This document shows, one piece after another, positions 1 through 8,416 of a DNA stretch of 10,282 nt. A program made the translations under genes and the position numbers. The DNA lies in the NCBI GenBank assembly GCA_027604685.1, contig JADHYX010000409.1, positions 1 to 10,282 on the forward strand, read 5' to 3'. Positions within the stretch are counted from its first letter, which is position 1. Every line of letters starts with the position of its first letter. The notes under the pieces are model-generated. The model saw only the letters and a list, made by a program, of their open reading frames with translations, had not been told where the DNA came from and did not search any database. The DNA is from Lobulomyces angularis. Its lineage: Eukaryota > Chytridiomycota > Chytridiomycetes > Lobulomycetales > Lobulomycetaceae.

Positions 1-73
1 CAAATAAAAAAGAGAAAAAGATTTTTTATAAAGTTTATAATATCATAATTAAATACAGTTGATATATAGATAT

Positions 74-79
74 TTTATT
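74..79 (-). promoter_or_regulatory. Candidate AATAAA polyadenylation signal for the kelch gene
   Basis: AATAAA on the minus strand lies about 17 nt past the TAA stop at 98-96. Positions 1-95 hold only AT-rich 3' flank and no gene that I can see. Such hexamers are common by chance in this composition. Confidence 0.3.
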
Positions 80-95
80 AATTTTTTAATTTTTT

Positions 96-3000
96 TTAAT
101 CTTCCTCTGTAACATCATTTAATTTTTTTATTTTTGATGTTTCTTTTTTACTTTCATTTTCATTTTCTATTTCATTAATATCAGTGGTAGAATAATAATT
201 TTCTGGATTAGCAACATTTGCCATACTAAAAAATAATTCGCTCGATATATTTTCTGTTGAAGTTAATTGAATGGAAGGTAATCTACTTAGACTTGAACTA
301 ATACTACTAACACTTCGTCTCTGTGATGATAACGTCTATAAAAATTAAAAATAAAATTTTTAAAAAAAAAAAAAAAAACTGTTAAATGCACAAAAAAAAA
401 TATATATATATATACTTCACGTGGACTTATAGGAGCCTTTGGACTTGATGGGCTCTTCATGGGAATTATAGATGAACTGTAATTACTTGGAGGATTAAAG
501 GTTCCTGGTGGATTGAAAATAGACGGATTTGAAATGTTGGAACTAGGTGATACTGAAAAGCCAGCTGGAGAGGAACTCCCAATGGTATTGTTGAATGTTC
601 CTGATAGACTGCTTTGTGTTGGTGCAGATTGAGAAACTCCAAAAAAGTCTGAAACAGGGTCAATATCATCTTCAGTTGTCGAGTTTCCTCCAAATGTCCA
701 GTAACTTTCCTCTTGGAAAGTACTTCTCTTTTGTGCTTTTCCTGACTTTCTACTTCCAGTTTCTAATTTTATTGAATCGTCAATTTCGTTAGCCTTTGCA
801 AGTGTCTCAACCCTAAACATTGGAAATTTACCTGTCTATAATTTTTTTTTTATTTTTTAGGAAATATGTTGATTAAAAAATTTTTTTTTCAACTTTTTTT
901 TTATAATTTTTTTTTTTACCAGCATTGTAGTCATATTGATTCCCTTTGCCCAGCCATCTTTATATATTTGATCAATAACAATAACATCTCCAACCATTAA
1001 ACTAATTTCATCATCATCCTATATAAGAACAAAAAAAAAAAAAATTGAAATAAAAGTAAATAAAAAAATTTTTTTTTTAAGATTAAAAATATATATTTTT
1101 TTTTAATTTTTACCTCAGGTGTGTGCGCTTCGTTTACAACATACCTCATGGAATCTAATGAGGCGGAAGAAGAATTTCGAGGAATAATGTCATACTCAAA
1201 GTCACTGGAACTACTACTATCTCTATTATAATTTACACCATACGAATCTTTTCTTGTAGGCAACAAAACTGACATATTTGTTGAAGTAGTATTACTACTG
1301 ACAAGTTCCAAATTCTAAAAAAAAAATATAAGTATTAAGAAAAAAAAAACCATTCAAAATGGAAAAAATAGAAAAGGTAAAATTTTTTTTTTACCCTATT
1401 TGCCAAGTCATCAATTTTTGGTAAAACAAGAATTGATTCATTTGGAGAATCACTTTTAAGAACATTTGAGGTTGCATAAAACATTGGTTTTATTTGACTA
1501 TTGTTCCTTTTATCTAACAGTCTACAAAATATATAATTAAATTAATTCAGGAAAAGGTTGAAATCAAAAATTTTTTTTTACCTCAACTGAGCGTCCTGTT
1601 TCTTGACTAATGTTCTTTTAGAACGTAGTCCCAAAAGACTCAATGGCGAATTGCTATTTCTCTTATCATATATACCAGTTGAAGAAAAAGTAGAGTCTTT
1701 TGTTAATTCATTATTGTTCACTACAGTTTTGTTGCTAGCAATTAATAATGCATCATCAGCTTCAGCATTATTTTTACTACGTTCAAAATTGCCGATTCTA
1801 TTTTTGTCCAATCCTTCAATTTCACCAATGTTTATATCCTGTGTTGTGTTATTAGCAGATGTAAATCTTGAAGTATCTTTCTTATAACGGGAATCACTTT
1901 TAAACTCTTCCAAATCCTTTGAATTCTCATCATAAATTTTTTGAAATCCAATATCATTTCTATTTTTTCCATTTACTTCTCGTTGGTTAAATTGGCTGAA
2001 AACGGACTTTCTAAACTTAATATGACCGTTTCTGAATTTTACAAGCAAAAAAAATATTAGCAATAATATAAAAAGTAGTATCAGTGCGACTGCGATGATA
2101 GCATAGGGAGGTGAGTATGTCTCGGTGGGTTGATTATCCATATTTAATGACACCACTTTCAATTTATCAGTGGAAGTATCAAAAAATAAAACGTCATCAT
2201 TTTCTTTATTAGGAGGATCAAAGTTTTGTGTAGGAATTCCACCATGAAAAAGGATATATTTTTTAAAAGTAGTGGAAGCTGCACTGCACCGTACCCCAGA
2301 GGTAACACTTATAGGGATTTCCTTCCAGGAATTCATTTTGAGGTCCAATTTCCATAGATTTGGGCTCATTAAATTTGAAGTTGTGGAGCAATTTCCATAT
2401 ATATAGACAGCAGTAGGATTTACTGGAGAGTTAGCTTGGCACGTCATTCCCGTAAGATGTTGATTATTGAGAGATGTATAATTTTCAACATCTCCAGAAA
2501 TTAAATTTAATATATAATTATTTCCTGTTGCGACATTAGCTACGTTTGTCCCGCCAAGAATTAAAACGGATGTTGAATTTAAATTCACTAGGCATGATGA
2601 CACCAGTTTTGGGGTATTTATCGAAGTTCTAAAAACTGTTGCAACTTTGGTGCTTATAGAAAGAGATAAGCTTTCACTTAAGCTATACACTGATGGAGAA
2701 TCGCCTAAAAAAATAATAAAATATTTGAAAAGTTAGAAAAAAGAAAAAAGGAGATTTGATTTCATACAAATTTCGCAACTAGAGCCGCCTAAAAAGTTTT
2801 ATTAAATAATGAAAATAAAAAAAAAAATTAAAAACAAAAAAAAAAACCTATCAAGTATATAGTTCCGTTATTGTAGGTAGAGGAATGCCATCCACGCCTA
2901 AAATCTTTACTTGAACCTGAAATTGTGAATTCATCTTTAAAGTAAGTATTAGTTGTAACATCAAAAGTAATTATAGTATTTTGAGCTTCAAATGATATCC

Positions 3001-3544
3001 CTGAAGAATTAAATTCAAAACCTCCAGTGCAATAGATTAACGACTTGTTCTAATTTAATTTATTTTATTTTTTTTTTTTTTCAAGTAAATATAAAATTTA
3101 CAAAAAAAAAAAATTATAAAAATTACATCCGAAACGCAGCTCATTCCGAAATAGGGAAGGTTGAGATGGTTGCTTGCTATAAAATTTAAGTCTCCAGAAA
3201 GCACCTGTATTCCGACAGTTGAGTTTGCATATGCTAACTTCACACTATTTTTTAAGTGTTCAGGTGGTAAAGGTATATTTCTTAGTTTTGGAATTTTAAT
3301 TACTAGTTGAAGAAAAAAAGTTAAAAAAAAAAAAAAAAAAAATTAAGGTTTTTAATGATATAATAATCAAAAATAAAAAATCATTTATTTTTATTTTTTA
3401 TTTTTTAAACAAATAAAAAAAAGGATAAACGTAAATAGGAAATAAAATTATACCATTTTGCAAGTTTTGATTTCTTCCACCCAAAACGTAAACTTTATTG
3501 TTCAAAGTAATCATTTGATGATCTGTTCGCCAAAGTAGATTCAT
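96..3544 (-). CDS. Kelch beta-propeller, single-pass membrane protein with cytoplasmic SH3-like domain
   Basis: Ten exons, read downwards: 3544-3454, 3302-3127, 3049-2848, 2788-2768, 2704-1582, 1521-1395, 1314-1114, 1018-920, 835-416, 335-96. They join in frame to 899 residues ending in TAA. Six kelch-type strand motifs are visible: YVLGG (19-23), IYCTGG (94-99), IYLIGG (153-158), VLILGG (210-215), VYIYGN (263-268) and ILFHGG (314-319), enough for one six-bladed propeller. N-glycosylation sequons (N57, N103, N150, N206, N238, N268) all fall in this part. A hydrophobic helix at about 364-385 is followed by basic residues (KFRNGHIKFRK), giving a propeller-outside, tail-inside topology. The tail has an SH3-like domain (about 637-692), then a Ser/Pro-rich stretch with several SP sites and an acidic/Lys-rich end. 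I infer a cell-surface sensor or adhesion protein that recruits proline-rich partners. No signal peptide precedes the propeller, so the 5' end is uncertain. The first donor-poor junction is intron 3 (GTTTTT). Confidence 0.88.
800..1146 (-). other. SH3-like domain of the kelch membrane protein (spans three exons)
   Basis: Residues about 637-692, encoded by the end of the 1314-1114 exon, all of 1018-920 and the start of 835-416. The pattern follows SH3 domains: an acidic DDDEISL, then GD (657-658), DGWA (668-671) with the pocket tryptophan W670, G673, N675, G682, FP (684-685) and V689. The ALYDY motif is weak (RYVVNE) and the final FPxNY is FPMFR, so ligand preference may be unusual. The match only appears after two introns are removed, which also supports the splicing model. 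Known SH3 domains bind PxxP peptides; the partner here is unknown. Confidence 0.78.
2040..2105 (-). other. Transmembrane helix of the kelch protein
   Basis: Residues about 364-385 form an uninterrupted run of Ala, Ile, Leu, Phe and Val, flanked by SPP on the propeller side and by a Lys/Arg cluster on the tail side. The positive-inside rule puts the propeller outside the cytosol and the SH3-like tail inside. Confidence 0.92.
2768..2788 (-). other. 21-nt microexon in the kelch gene
   Basis: Between introns of 59 nt (2847-2789, donor GTTTTT) and 63 nt (2767-2705, donor GTATGA) lies an exon of only 21 nt encoding GSSCEI with split codons at both ends. It completes the third kelch motif (IYLIG plus G) and supplies two cysteines (161 and 164). 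Reading straight through the second intron instead meets an in-frame TAA in the T-rich tract, so both splices are needed to join the propeller. Confidence 0.8.
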
Positions 3545-3940
3545 GATAAAAATAAAATAAAATAAAAGAGGTATATTAAAAAAAAAGTAAAAATTTATGG
3601 TAAAATGAGTAAAAAAAAATTAAAAAAAGTTTTTTGAAATCGCAGCAAATTTTTTGAATTTCACAGCCTTGATTTTTTTTGTTCTAAAAAAATGGCGACA
3701 CCAGGTAAGTTGGCGGCGCCCGGCGACACTTTTCTTGATGCCACTTCAATTTTCAACCATAGAAAATTTGAAAATTAAAAACAAATTTTTCAAGTCAAAT
3801 TTTAATAAAAAATTAAATAAAATTTCTATAAAAGAATAAAATATATTTAAAAAATTCCAATTTAAAAAATAAAAAATAAAAAAAATACATAATAATAAAC
3901 CTTTCTTTTAAAAGTAAAAAACACCTTGTTATCTAATTTT
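3545..3940. other. Spacer between the P450 3' end and the kelch 5' end
   Basis: About 396 nt with no supported gene. Both flanking genes are on the minus strand. On that strand the only ATG-initiated stretches are trivial (MVEN-stop, and a 14-codon Phe-rich run), so I find no exon encoding a signal peptide for the kelch protein. In the kelch frame there is a TAA about 80 nt before 3544 and no ATG in between. The middle holds a GC-rich island, listed separately. Confidence 0.7.
3691..3745. repeat. GC-rich island with a direct repeat, possible transposon or repeat relic
   Basis: Surrounded by AT-rich spacer, this stretch is strongly GC-rich. The octamer GGCGACAC occurs twice in direct orientation (3694-3701 and 3722-3729, 28 nt apart), with the GC-only run GGCGGCGCCCGGCG between and into the second copy. 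On the plus strand it also contains ATGGCGACACCAG followed by a perfect donor-like GTAAGT (3705-3710). Its composition does not match any gene here. I infer a fragment of an interspersed repeat; a CpG regulatory island is the alternative. Confidence 0.4.
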
Positions 3941-3945
3941 TTATT
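3940..3945 (-). promoter_or_regulatory. AATAAA overlapping the P450 stop codon
   Basis: On the minus strand the stop TAA (3943-3941) lies within CAATAAAA, so a canonical polyadenylation hexamer overlaps the end of the reading frame. If used, the 3' UTR would be very short. It could equally be chance. Confidence 0.3.
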
Positions 3946-6101
3946 GTGTCCTCTTTTTAAACATTAAATCAACGGTATGCTTAAATTTATGTGTTAATTC
4001 TTGGGAAATTTCTTTAATATTGATATTTTTATCCAAATCATCTGGTAATCTCCAGGTATATCTATTAAAAAAAAAAAAAAAAAAAAAAAATTAAGTTTCA
4101 TTATGTTTTAAAAAGTTTGCGCATACCTTTGACTTATTAGAGCCAAGGTAAACAACATTTCAACTTTAGCAAATTGTTTTCCCAAACATGCTCTTTGACC
4201 TTTAGAAAAGACTGTTAATGTATTCTCCATCTTGTTATTAAAAGTTCCATCTTCATTTAAAAATCTCGCTGGATTGAATTTTTCAGGATTTTCCCATAAC
4301 TTAGGTGATCTTTGTAGAGCCATTGTATGTATTGTTATAATGGTGTTTTCAGGAATGGTAACTGGACCCAACGGTTGTTCTTTAGTGGACCATTTTGGTA
4401 TTTCAGCAACAGGTGGATACATTCTTAATATTTCGTGAATGACGGCCTAAATAAAAAATATTTTGTTAATGCAAAAACATTCCCTTTATATCATACATTA
4501 GTGTAATGCAATGAACTTAGCAAGTCATAGGAAGGTAAACCATTTCCAAACAAAGCTGTAGCTTCTTTGTGAATATTTTCTTGAATATCTGGATGTTCGG
4601 CTAAAATAGTAAATGTAGCGTTCAATGTACCAGCAGTGGTATCGAAACCAGCAAAAACAAGTACAAATAAATCAGATACTAGTTCTGCTTCAGTTAGTGG
4701 GGTAGCTTAAAAAAAAAATTTAAGAATCATGTAAATTGTGAAATTCAAAAAAAATAGAATAAAAAAAAAAAAGTATTTTTTAGGTTACCTTTCTTCAATT
4801 CATCCACTGACATATATTTGTCCTTATAAGCTTCTTCTCCAGAATTTAAGTCAATTTGTTCGGAAGCAGCAACGAACCTTTTTAATAAATTATTATCATT
4901 TTTTTTGGATTCAGAGTCTCTTATTTTTTCGGATTTCAAAGTGAAATTAGCTTCTTGTATCAAATCTTTCATATAGAGACTAAATTCGTCCAAATTTTCT
5001 TTTACACTTTTAAAAAGGGGAATCCAAGATTTCAACAAAAACTTTGGAGTAATAACAAATAAAATTAAATTTTTAGCGACGTTAGTAACTGCAGTACTGT
5101 ATGAGGTAGTATGATTTTTTGGAATAAGTTCTTCAAATTTTTCCCAATCCAATACTTTTCCAAAACCTTGGATAAATTTTTTTTTTTTCATTAAAAAAAA
5201 AACATTGTTCAGATTATTATAATACCAGCAGCAGAAAAAACTGATAGAGTTAACTTTGACATATTATGGCTGACTTTAACTCTAGATTCGGAGTTTGCAT
5301 CAACAGTTTTTTCCCAACTTGTAAACATTTGTAACAAAGTGTCATTGGTGACTTTATGGACTAGCATGTTATTACTTTCGGAAAATTGAGGAGCAGCTAT
5401 CTTCCTATGTCTTTTGTATTCTGAACCTTCAGTACCTACAATATTAGGACCATAAACGTTTATTGCTTGGTAAATGTGTACTGGTTTGGGAAAGTCTACT
5501 GAATTTGAAGTAACCTAAAAACAATTTCTGTTTAAAAAAAAAACCAAAAACAAGTTTTTGTTCATTACTTGTTTGATAAAACTTGGATTGGCAGTATCGA
5601 GGAAAAAAGAAAATGGGGTAACTAAACATATAGTTTCATGTTTCGTATTGGCATATGGTTCATAACAATTTTCTTGGTATTTCCAATTTTTTTTACTTCC
5701 TCTAAGGAATTCAGGAATCATAGCCTAAAAAAAAAAAAAAAAAAATTAAAATTAAAACCATTTTAAAAATTGAAAGAATTAAAAATAATTTTTAAATTTT
5801 AAACTTACATTTAATACTGGATAAGCCAAAAAATCAAAATATTGAGTTTTTACTGGAATTTCATTGTTGGTTAACTTTTTAAATAGTCTGACATTTCTTC
5901 TCAATTTGAAATGCAAATATAAAAATGAGATCTTTTTTTTTATTTAAAAAAAGATGTTATTAAAGTTAAGGATATGTAATAACCAACCGTTCCAAGAGAT
6001 AAGAAAAAGGTGATAACGTTGGTTACGTTAACGTATTTTGAGGATTTGACTAATATATCACTAGCAGTTAAAAAAATTTTACTGTTTGAAGTATAGTTCA
6101 T
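3941..6101 (-). CDS. Cytochrome P450 monooxygenase, complete, membrane-anchored
   Basis: Eight exons: 6101-5988, 5931-5809, 5724-5569, 5514-5226, 5166-4789, 4705-4497, 4446-4127, 4061-3941; 569 residues, within or slightly above the usual 480-560. A hydrophobic segment at about 25-46 should anchor it in the ER membrane. The P450 core is intact: I-helix AGFDTT (372-377, oxygen activation), K-helix ExxR (E428, R431), FNPARF (480-485) and the heme loop FSKGQRACLG (503-512) with C510 as thiolate ligand, an exact FxxGxRxCxG. The usual C-helix WxxxR reads YKRHR (164-168). It should use electrons from NADPH-cytochrome P450 reductase to hydroxylate a lipophilic substrate; the sequence does not identify which. 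The least certain splice is intron 1 (5987-5932), whose acceptor follows an A run. The gene is head-to-head with the 7TM gene. Confidence 0.96.
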
Positions 6102-6313
6102 ATTATGAAGTCAACAATTTATTGTATTTTATTTTTATTTTTTTTTTTTTTTTTCTGTAGAATAATTATTTTGTTTAAAAAGCATTTTTTTTTGGACTAT
6201 ATTTAAATATGAAAAATTTTCATAAAAAAATATCCACGCAAAATTCAAATCCACGAGAAAAATGGTAGCTTCAATGTGAAAGCATAAACAATTTTTAAAA
6301 TAGACTAGAAACA

Positions 6314-6336
6314 CTTCTGTTACACTTGAACAGAAG
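6314..6336. repeat. 8-bp inverted repeat (hairpin)
   Basis: CTTCTGTT (6314-6321) and AACAGAAG (6329-6336) are perfect complements around a 7-nt loop. It sits upstream of both divergent genes. It could be a factor-binding site or chance. Confidence 0.3.
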
Positions 6337-6425
6337 GGTGAATGAATCACGCAAAGTGGGTAGTGGAAGTATGGATTTGTAAGCTACAACGTATCTTTCT
6401 ACTGAAATTTACTGGCACTTACTAG

Positions 6426-6594
6426 TATCTTTGGACTCGAGCAACAACACCACGTTGCAAATGGTACTGCATCAGGAAATACAACCAACAATGGTAAAGT
6501 AAATAATTTGGTTTTCAATCCAATCCTAAAAATTAGTCCTGAATTTAACCACTTTTTTCTTTGTTTTAATTATCTAGGGGTATCTAATATTTAG
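6426..6594 (+). pseudogene. Coding-like relic: last two exons of an unrecognised gene
   Basis: One frame of 6426-6493 reads IFGLEQQHHVANG and then a Gly/Asn/Thr-rich run. It meets a donor at 6494 (GTAAAG); after a clean 84-nt intron with a TATCTAG acceptor it continues as VSNI and stops at TAG (6592-6594). The base composition is richer than the surroundings and looks like a real C-terminus. Upstream, that frame closes with a TGA at about 6402, or with a TAG at 6361-6363 if a possible 6379-6425 intron (donor GTAAGC) is removed, and I find no start codon. I infer a leftover 3' end of a disrupted gene; an unannotated small gene or chance are alternatives. The protein family is not recognised. 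Confidence 0.35.
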
Positions 6595-6777
6595 TAGAAA
6601 TATTATTATAATATATATAGCATTACATTATTTTTATGGATTCTTTTTTTAATGATTTTCTGTTTAAAATTTTCTTGAAACCAATCAAAATTCAAATAAA
6701 AAAGAAAAAATAAAATAGAGGAAATAAACACATAAATAAATAAAAAAAAATTTAAGGACTTTAATTAATTTCAATAC

Positions 6778-7927
6778 ATGTATATATTTGAATACAAGCG
6801 GGTGTTCTCAATAATTTATAATGCTGTATTAATAATAAGTGCATTGATTCAAATTGTGTGGTTAACAATTCAATATCACAAACAGAATAAAAATTTTAAT
6901 TCGCCCCATTATAAATATACTGTATCTATTTCTATAATAGTGCTCATCAATCAAACGACAACACTAATTTTTTGTAATCAAGAATTCCTACTGGAAGACA
7001 ACACAGTTGATGGAGATGGAATTGTAGCTGCGGATATTATCACTTACCATAGTTTTGTATACATCTATTATACTGTCAACTACTCTTTGTATGATTCAAA
7101 ATAATAGCTTCATAAATTTTTTTTTTTTTTTATTGAAGATACTGGATAACAATTTGTTTAATAATAATAATGGATTCTCGAAGGTATTGGCTTGAAATCC
7201 TTTTGATTTTATTAATTTTGAAAAAAATATAATTTCGTATGTAGATATGTGAAGATGGCAATGGTATTACCTGGTTCCCACCAACATTCAGTAATAAAAA
7301 TTTTAAAATATGTAATTGCGATAATTTCAGTGATGATAGTGCTATGTCAATATGTAGTAATGTACATTGGCAGAAATGCCAAATCATTTGCTAGAGAAGT
7401 TTTTTTAAACTGGACCAACTTGGCAGCACTCCTTGCAATTTTAGGATACACACTTTACATTATTACAAATTTTTTTCTAAACTTTAGAATGATTTTACTT
7501 ATATTCAGTAGTGGAGGAGAAAAGAAAAAACTTGAAGGAAGAGTAAAATTAAAGTTAATCTCGTGTATGACATTAACAAGTTTGCTAAATTTATTAGCGC
7601 TCTTTGTATTTTATTCTGGTAATTTTTATTTTATTCTTGAATATTTTTAGGGCTTGATAAAATTTATATTGACTTTTCAAATTTTATATTCTTTTAGGAG
7701 ATAGTTTTGCAGCAGCACATATTGCTGTTTCATTTTCCTGCACAGACTTTCTAATTTCGACGGTATTTTTAGAAATCATTGGATATGCTCACAACAAAAT
7801 TAAGAGGAAACGGTTGGGTCCAAAGGTAGTGGAAGCTGAAGTTTCTATTTTATCATCTGTACCTTCGCAACTGCCTAGCTCAGATCTGAAGTTAGCATCA
7901 AGGGATCAAGACAGCAGTCTATTTTAG
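6778..7927 (+). CDS. Seven-transmembrane protein, GPCR-like topology, function unknown
   Basis: Four exons: 6778-7088, 7139-7183, 7245-7618, 7698-7927; 319 residues ending in TAG. The start is firm: an in-frame TAA lies 9 nt upstream with no AG acceptor between. Hydrophobic segments at about 10-33, 46-67, 88-115, 134-160, 172-206, 221-243 and 248-274 make seven helices. Loops 1-2 (HKQNK), 3-4 (DSRRYVK), 5-6 (EKKKLEGRVK) and the tail (NKIKRKR) are basic, while loop 2-3 is acidic (LLEDN, DGDG). That predicts N-terminus outside and C-terminus inside, as in G-protein-coupled receptors. Helix 3 ends in DSRRY, only loosely like the class A DRY motif. The tail of about 45 residues is Ser-rich. I cannot place it in a named receptor family. 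A transporter or other 7TM membrane protein is possible. Confidence 0.85.
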
Positions 7928-8009
7928 AATGGTAGAACTATATCAAAAATACACAGATATTTTAAATTTAATTATGAAAATTTCCCCTACCATCTGAGTG
8001 ATCAAATCA

Positions 8010-8040
8010 AAAATAAAAATAAAAATAAAAAAATAAAAAA
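8010..8040. repeat. AAAAAT-type simple repeat
   Basis: Several tandem AAAAAT-like units, decaying to longer A runs. It lies in the 3' flank of the 7TM gene and supplies AATAAA hexamers. Confidence 0.75.
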
Positions 8041-8044
8041 ACTC

Positions 8045-8108
8045 TTACGTAGGATATTTTTAATAGGATTACGTAAATCCAATAAAATTGCGTATAGCGC
8101 TTACGTGG
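8045..8108. promoter_or_regulatory. Cluster of three TTACGT motifs, candidate bZIP sites or repeat relic
   Basis: TTACGTA at 8045-8051, the palindrome TTACGTAA at 8069-8076 (inside the near-palindromic GGATTACGTAAATCC) and TTACGTGG at 8101-8108. TTACGTAA is a known type of bZIP-binding palindrome (Yap1/Pap1 and related families). A TAGGAT word also recurs nearby (8050-8055, 8064-8069). The cluster lies about 310 nt before the Cut8/STS1 start, so it could regulate that gene, or be a degenerate repeat. Confidence 0.35.
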
Positions 8109-8416
8109 TGTTGCCCACAGTAAGTTTGAGTAGGATTTGTTTTACAAAAGATTGCATGGAGGTAAAATATATACAGCAAACTTTAAAGTAAAAGTTGCAA
8201 AAAAGTTTAGCGTAGAATATGCATAAATCTGCCCAACTTTAACCTCAGATAATGCTGAAAAAAAAAAATAACCGAAAAACTCAGGCGTGCCATGGCGATG
8301 GTTCCTTTCTTGTGTAACTTGTGGCTCTTGATAAAAAAATTGTTCATATTTTTTATTTGAAAAAAAAATATAAGTTTTTTATTTAAAAAAAAAATTTACT
8401 TTTTTTTTAAATACAA

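Larger units (their letters stand above)
6102..6777. other. Head-to-head intergenic region (P450 / 7TM), likely two promoters
   Basis: 676 nt separate the two divergent start codons. The P450-proximal part has a long T run (about 6130-6154). An 8-bp hairpin lies at 6314-6336 and a coding-like relic at 6426-6594. No TATA box or known operator stands out from the AT background. The 6600-6777 part is AT-rich and ends with an in-frame TAA (6766-6768) 9 nt before the 7TM ATG. Confidence 0.5.
7928..8416. other. Spacer between the 7TM and Cut8/STS1 genes
   Basis: 489 nt with no supported gene. It must hold the 3' end of the 7TM gene (an AATAAA lies at 8012-8017, about 85 nt after the stop) and the promoter of the Cut8/STS1 gene, since both are on the plus strand. 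Notable contents are an A-rich simple repeat (8010-8040), a TTACGT motif cluster (8045-8108) and a less AT-rich patch at about 8281-8330 containing the palindrome GCCATGGC (8289-8296). Confidence 0.6.

Noticed and set aside
1603..1887. 94-codon open frame on the plus strand
   Set aside because: Antisense shadow of the kelch protein's cytoplasmic-tail exon.
3545..3613. Hydrophobic codons (IPLLFYFIFI) directly upstream of the kelch ATG that look like a signal peptide
   Set aside because: Encoded by a T-rich tract with no ATG between it and an in-frame TAA further upstream, so it cannot be translated without an unseen splice.
3654..3839. 61-codon open frame on the plus strand across the GC-rich island
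   Set aside because: No domain, rests partly on AT-rich filler ending in Lys/Asn runs; more likely repeat-derived than a gene.
6135..6350. 71-codon open frame on the minus strand upstream of the P450
   Set aside because: Ends in a Lys run from a homopolymer, has no recognisable motif, and does not join to the P450 first exon, which has its own ATG at 6101.
8289..8296. Palindrome GCCATGGC with an ATG that opens a short minus-strand frame
   Set aside because: Frame is under 30 codons and runs into T-rich sequence with no family resemblance; the palindrome alone is short.
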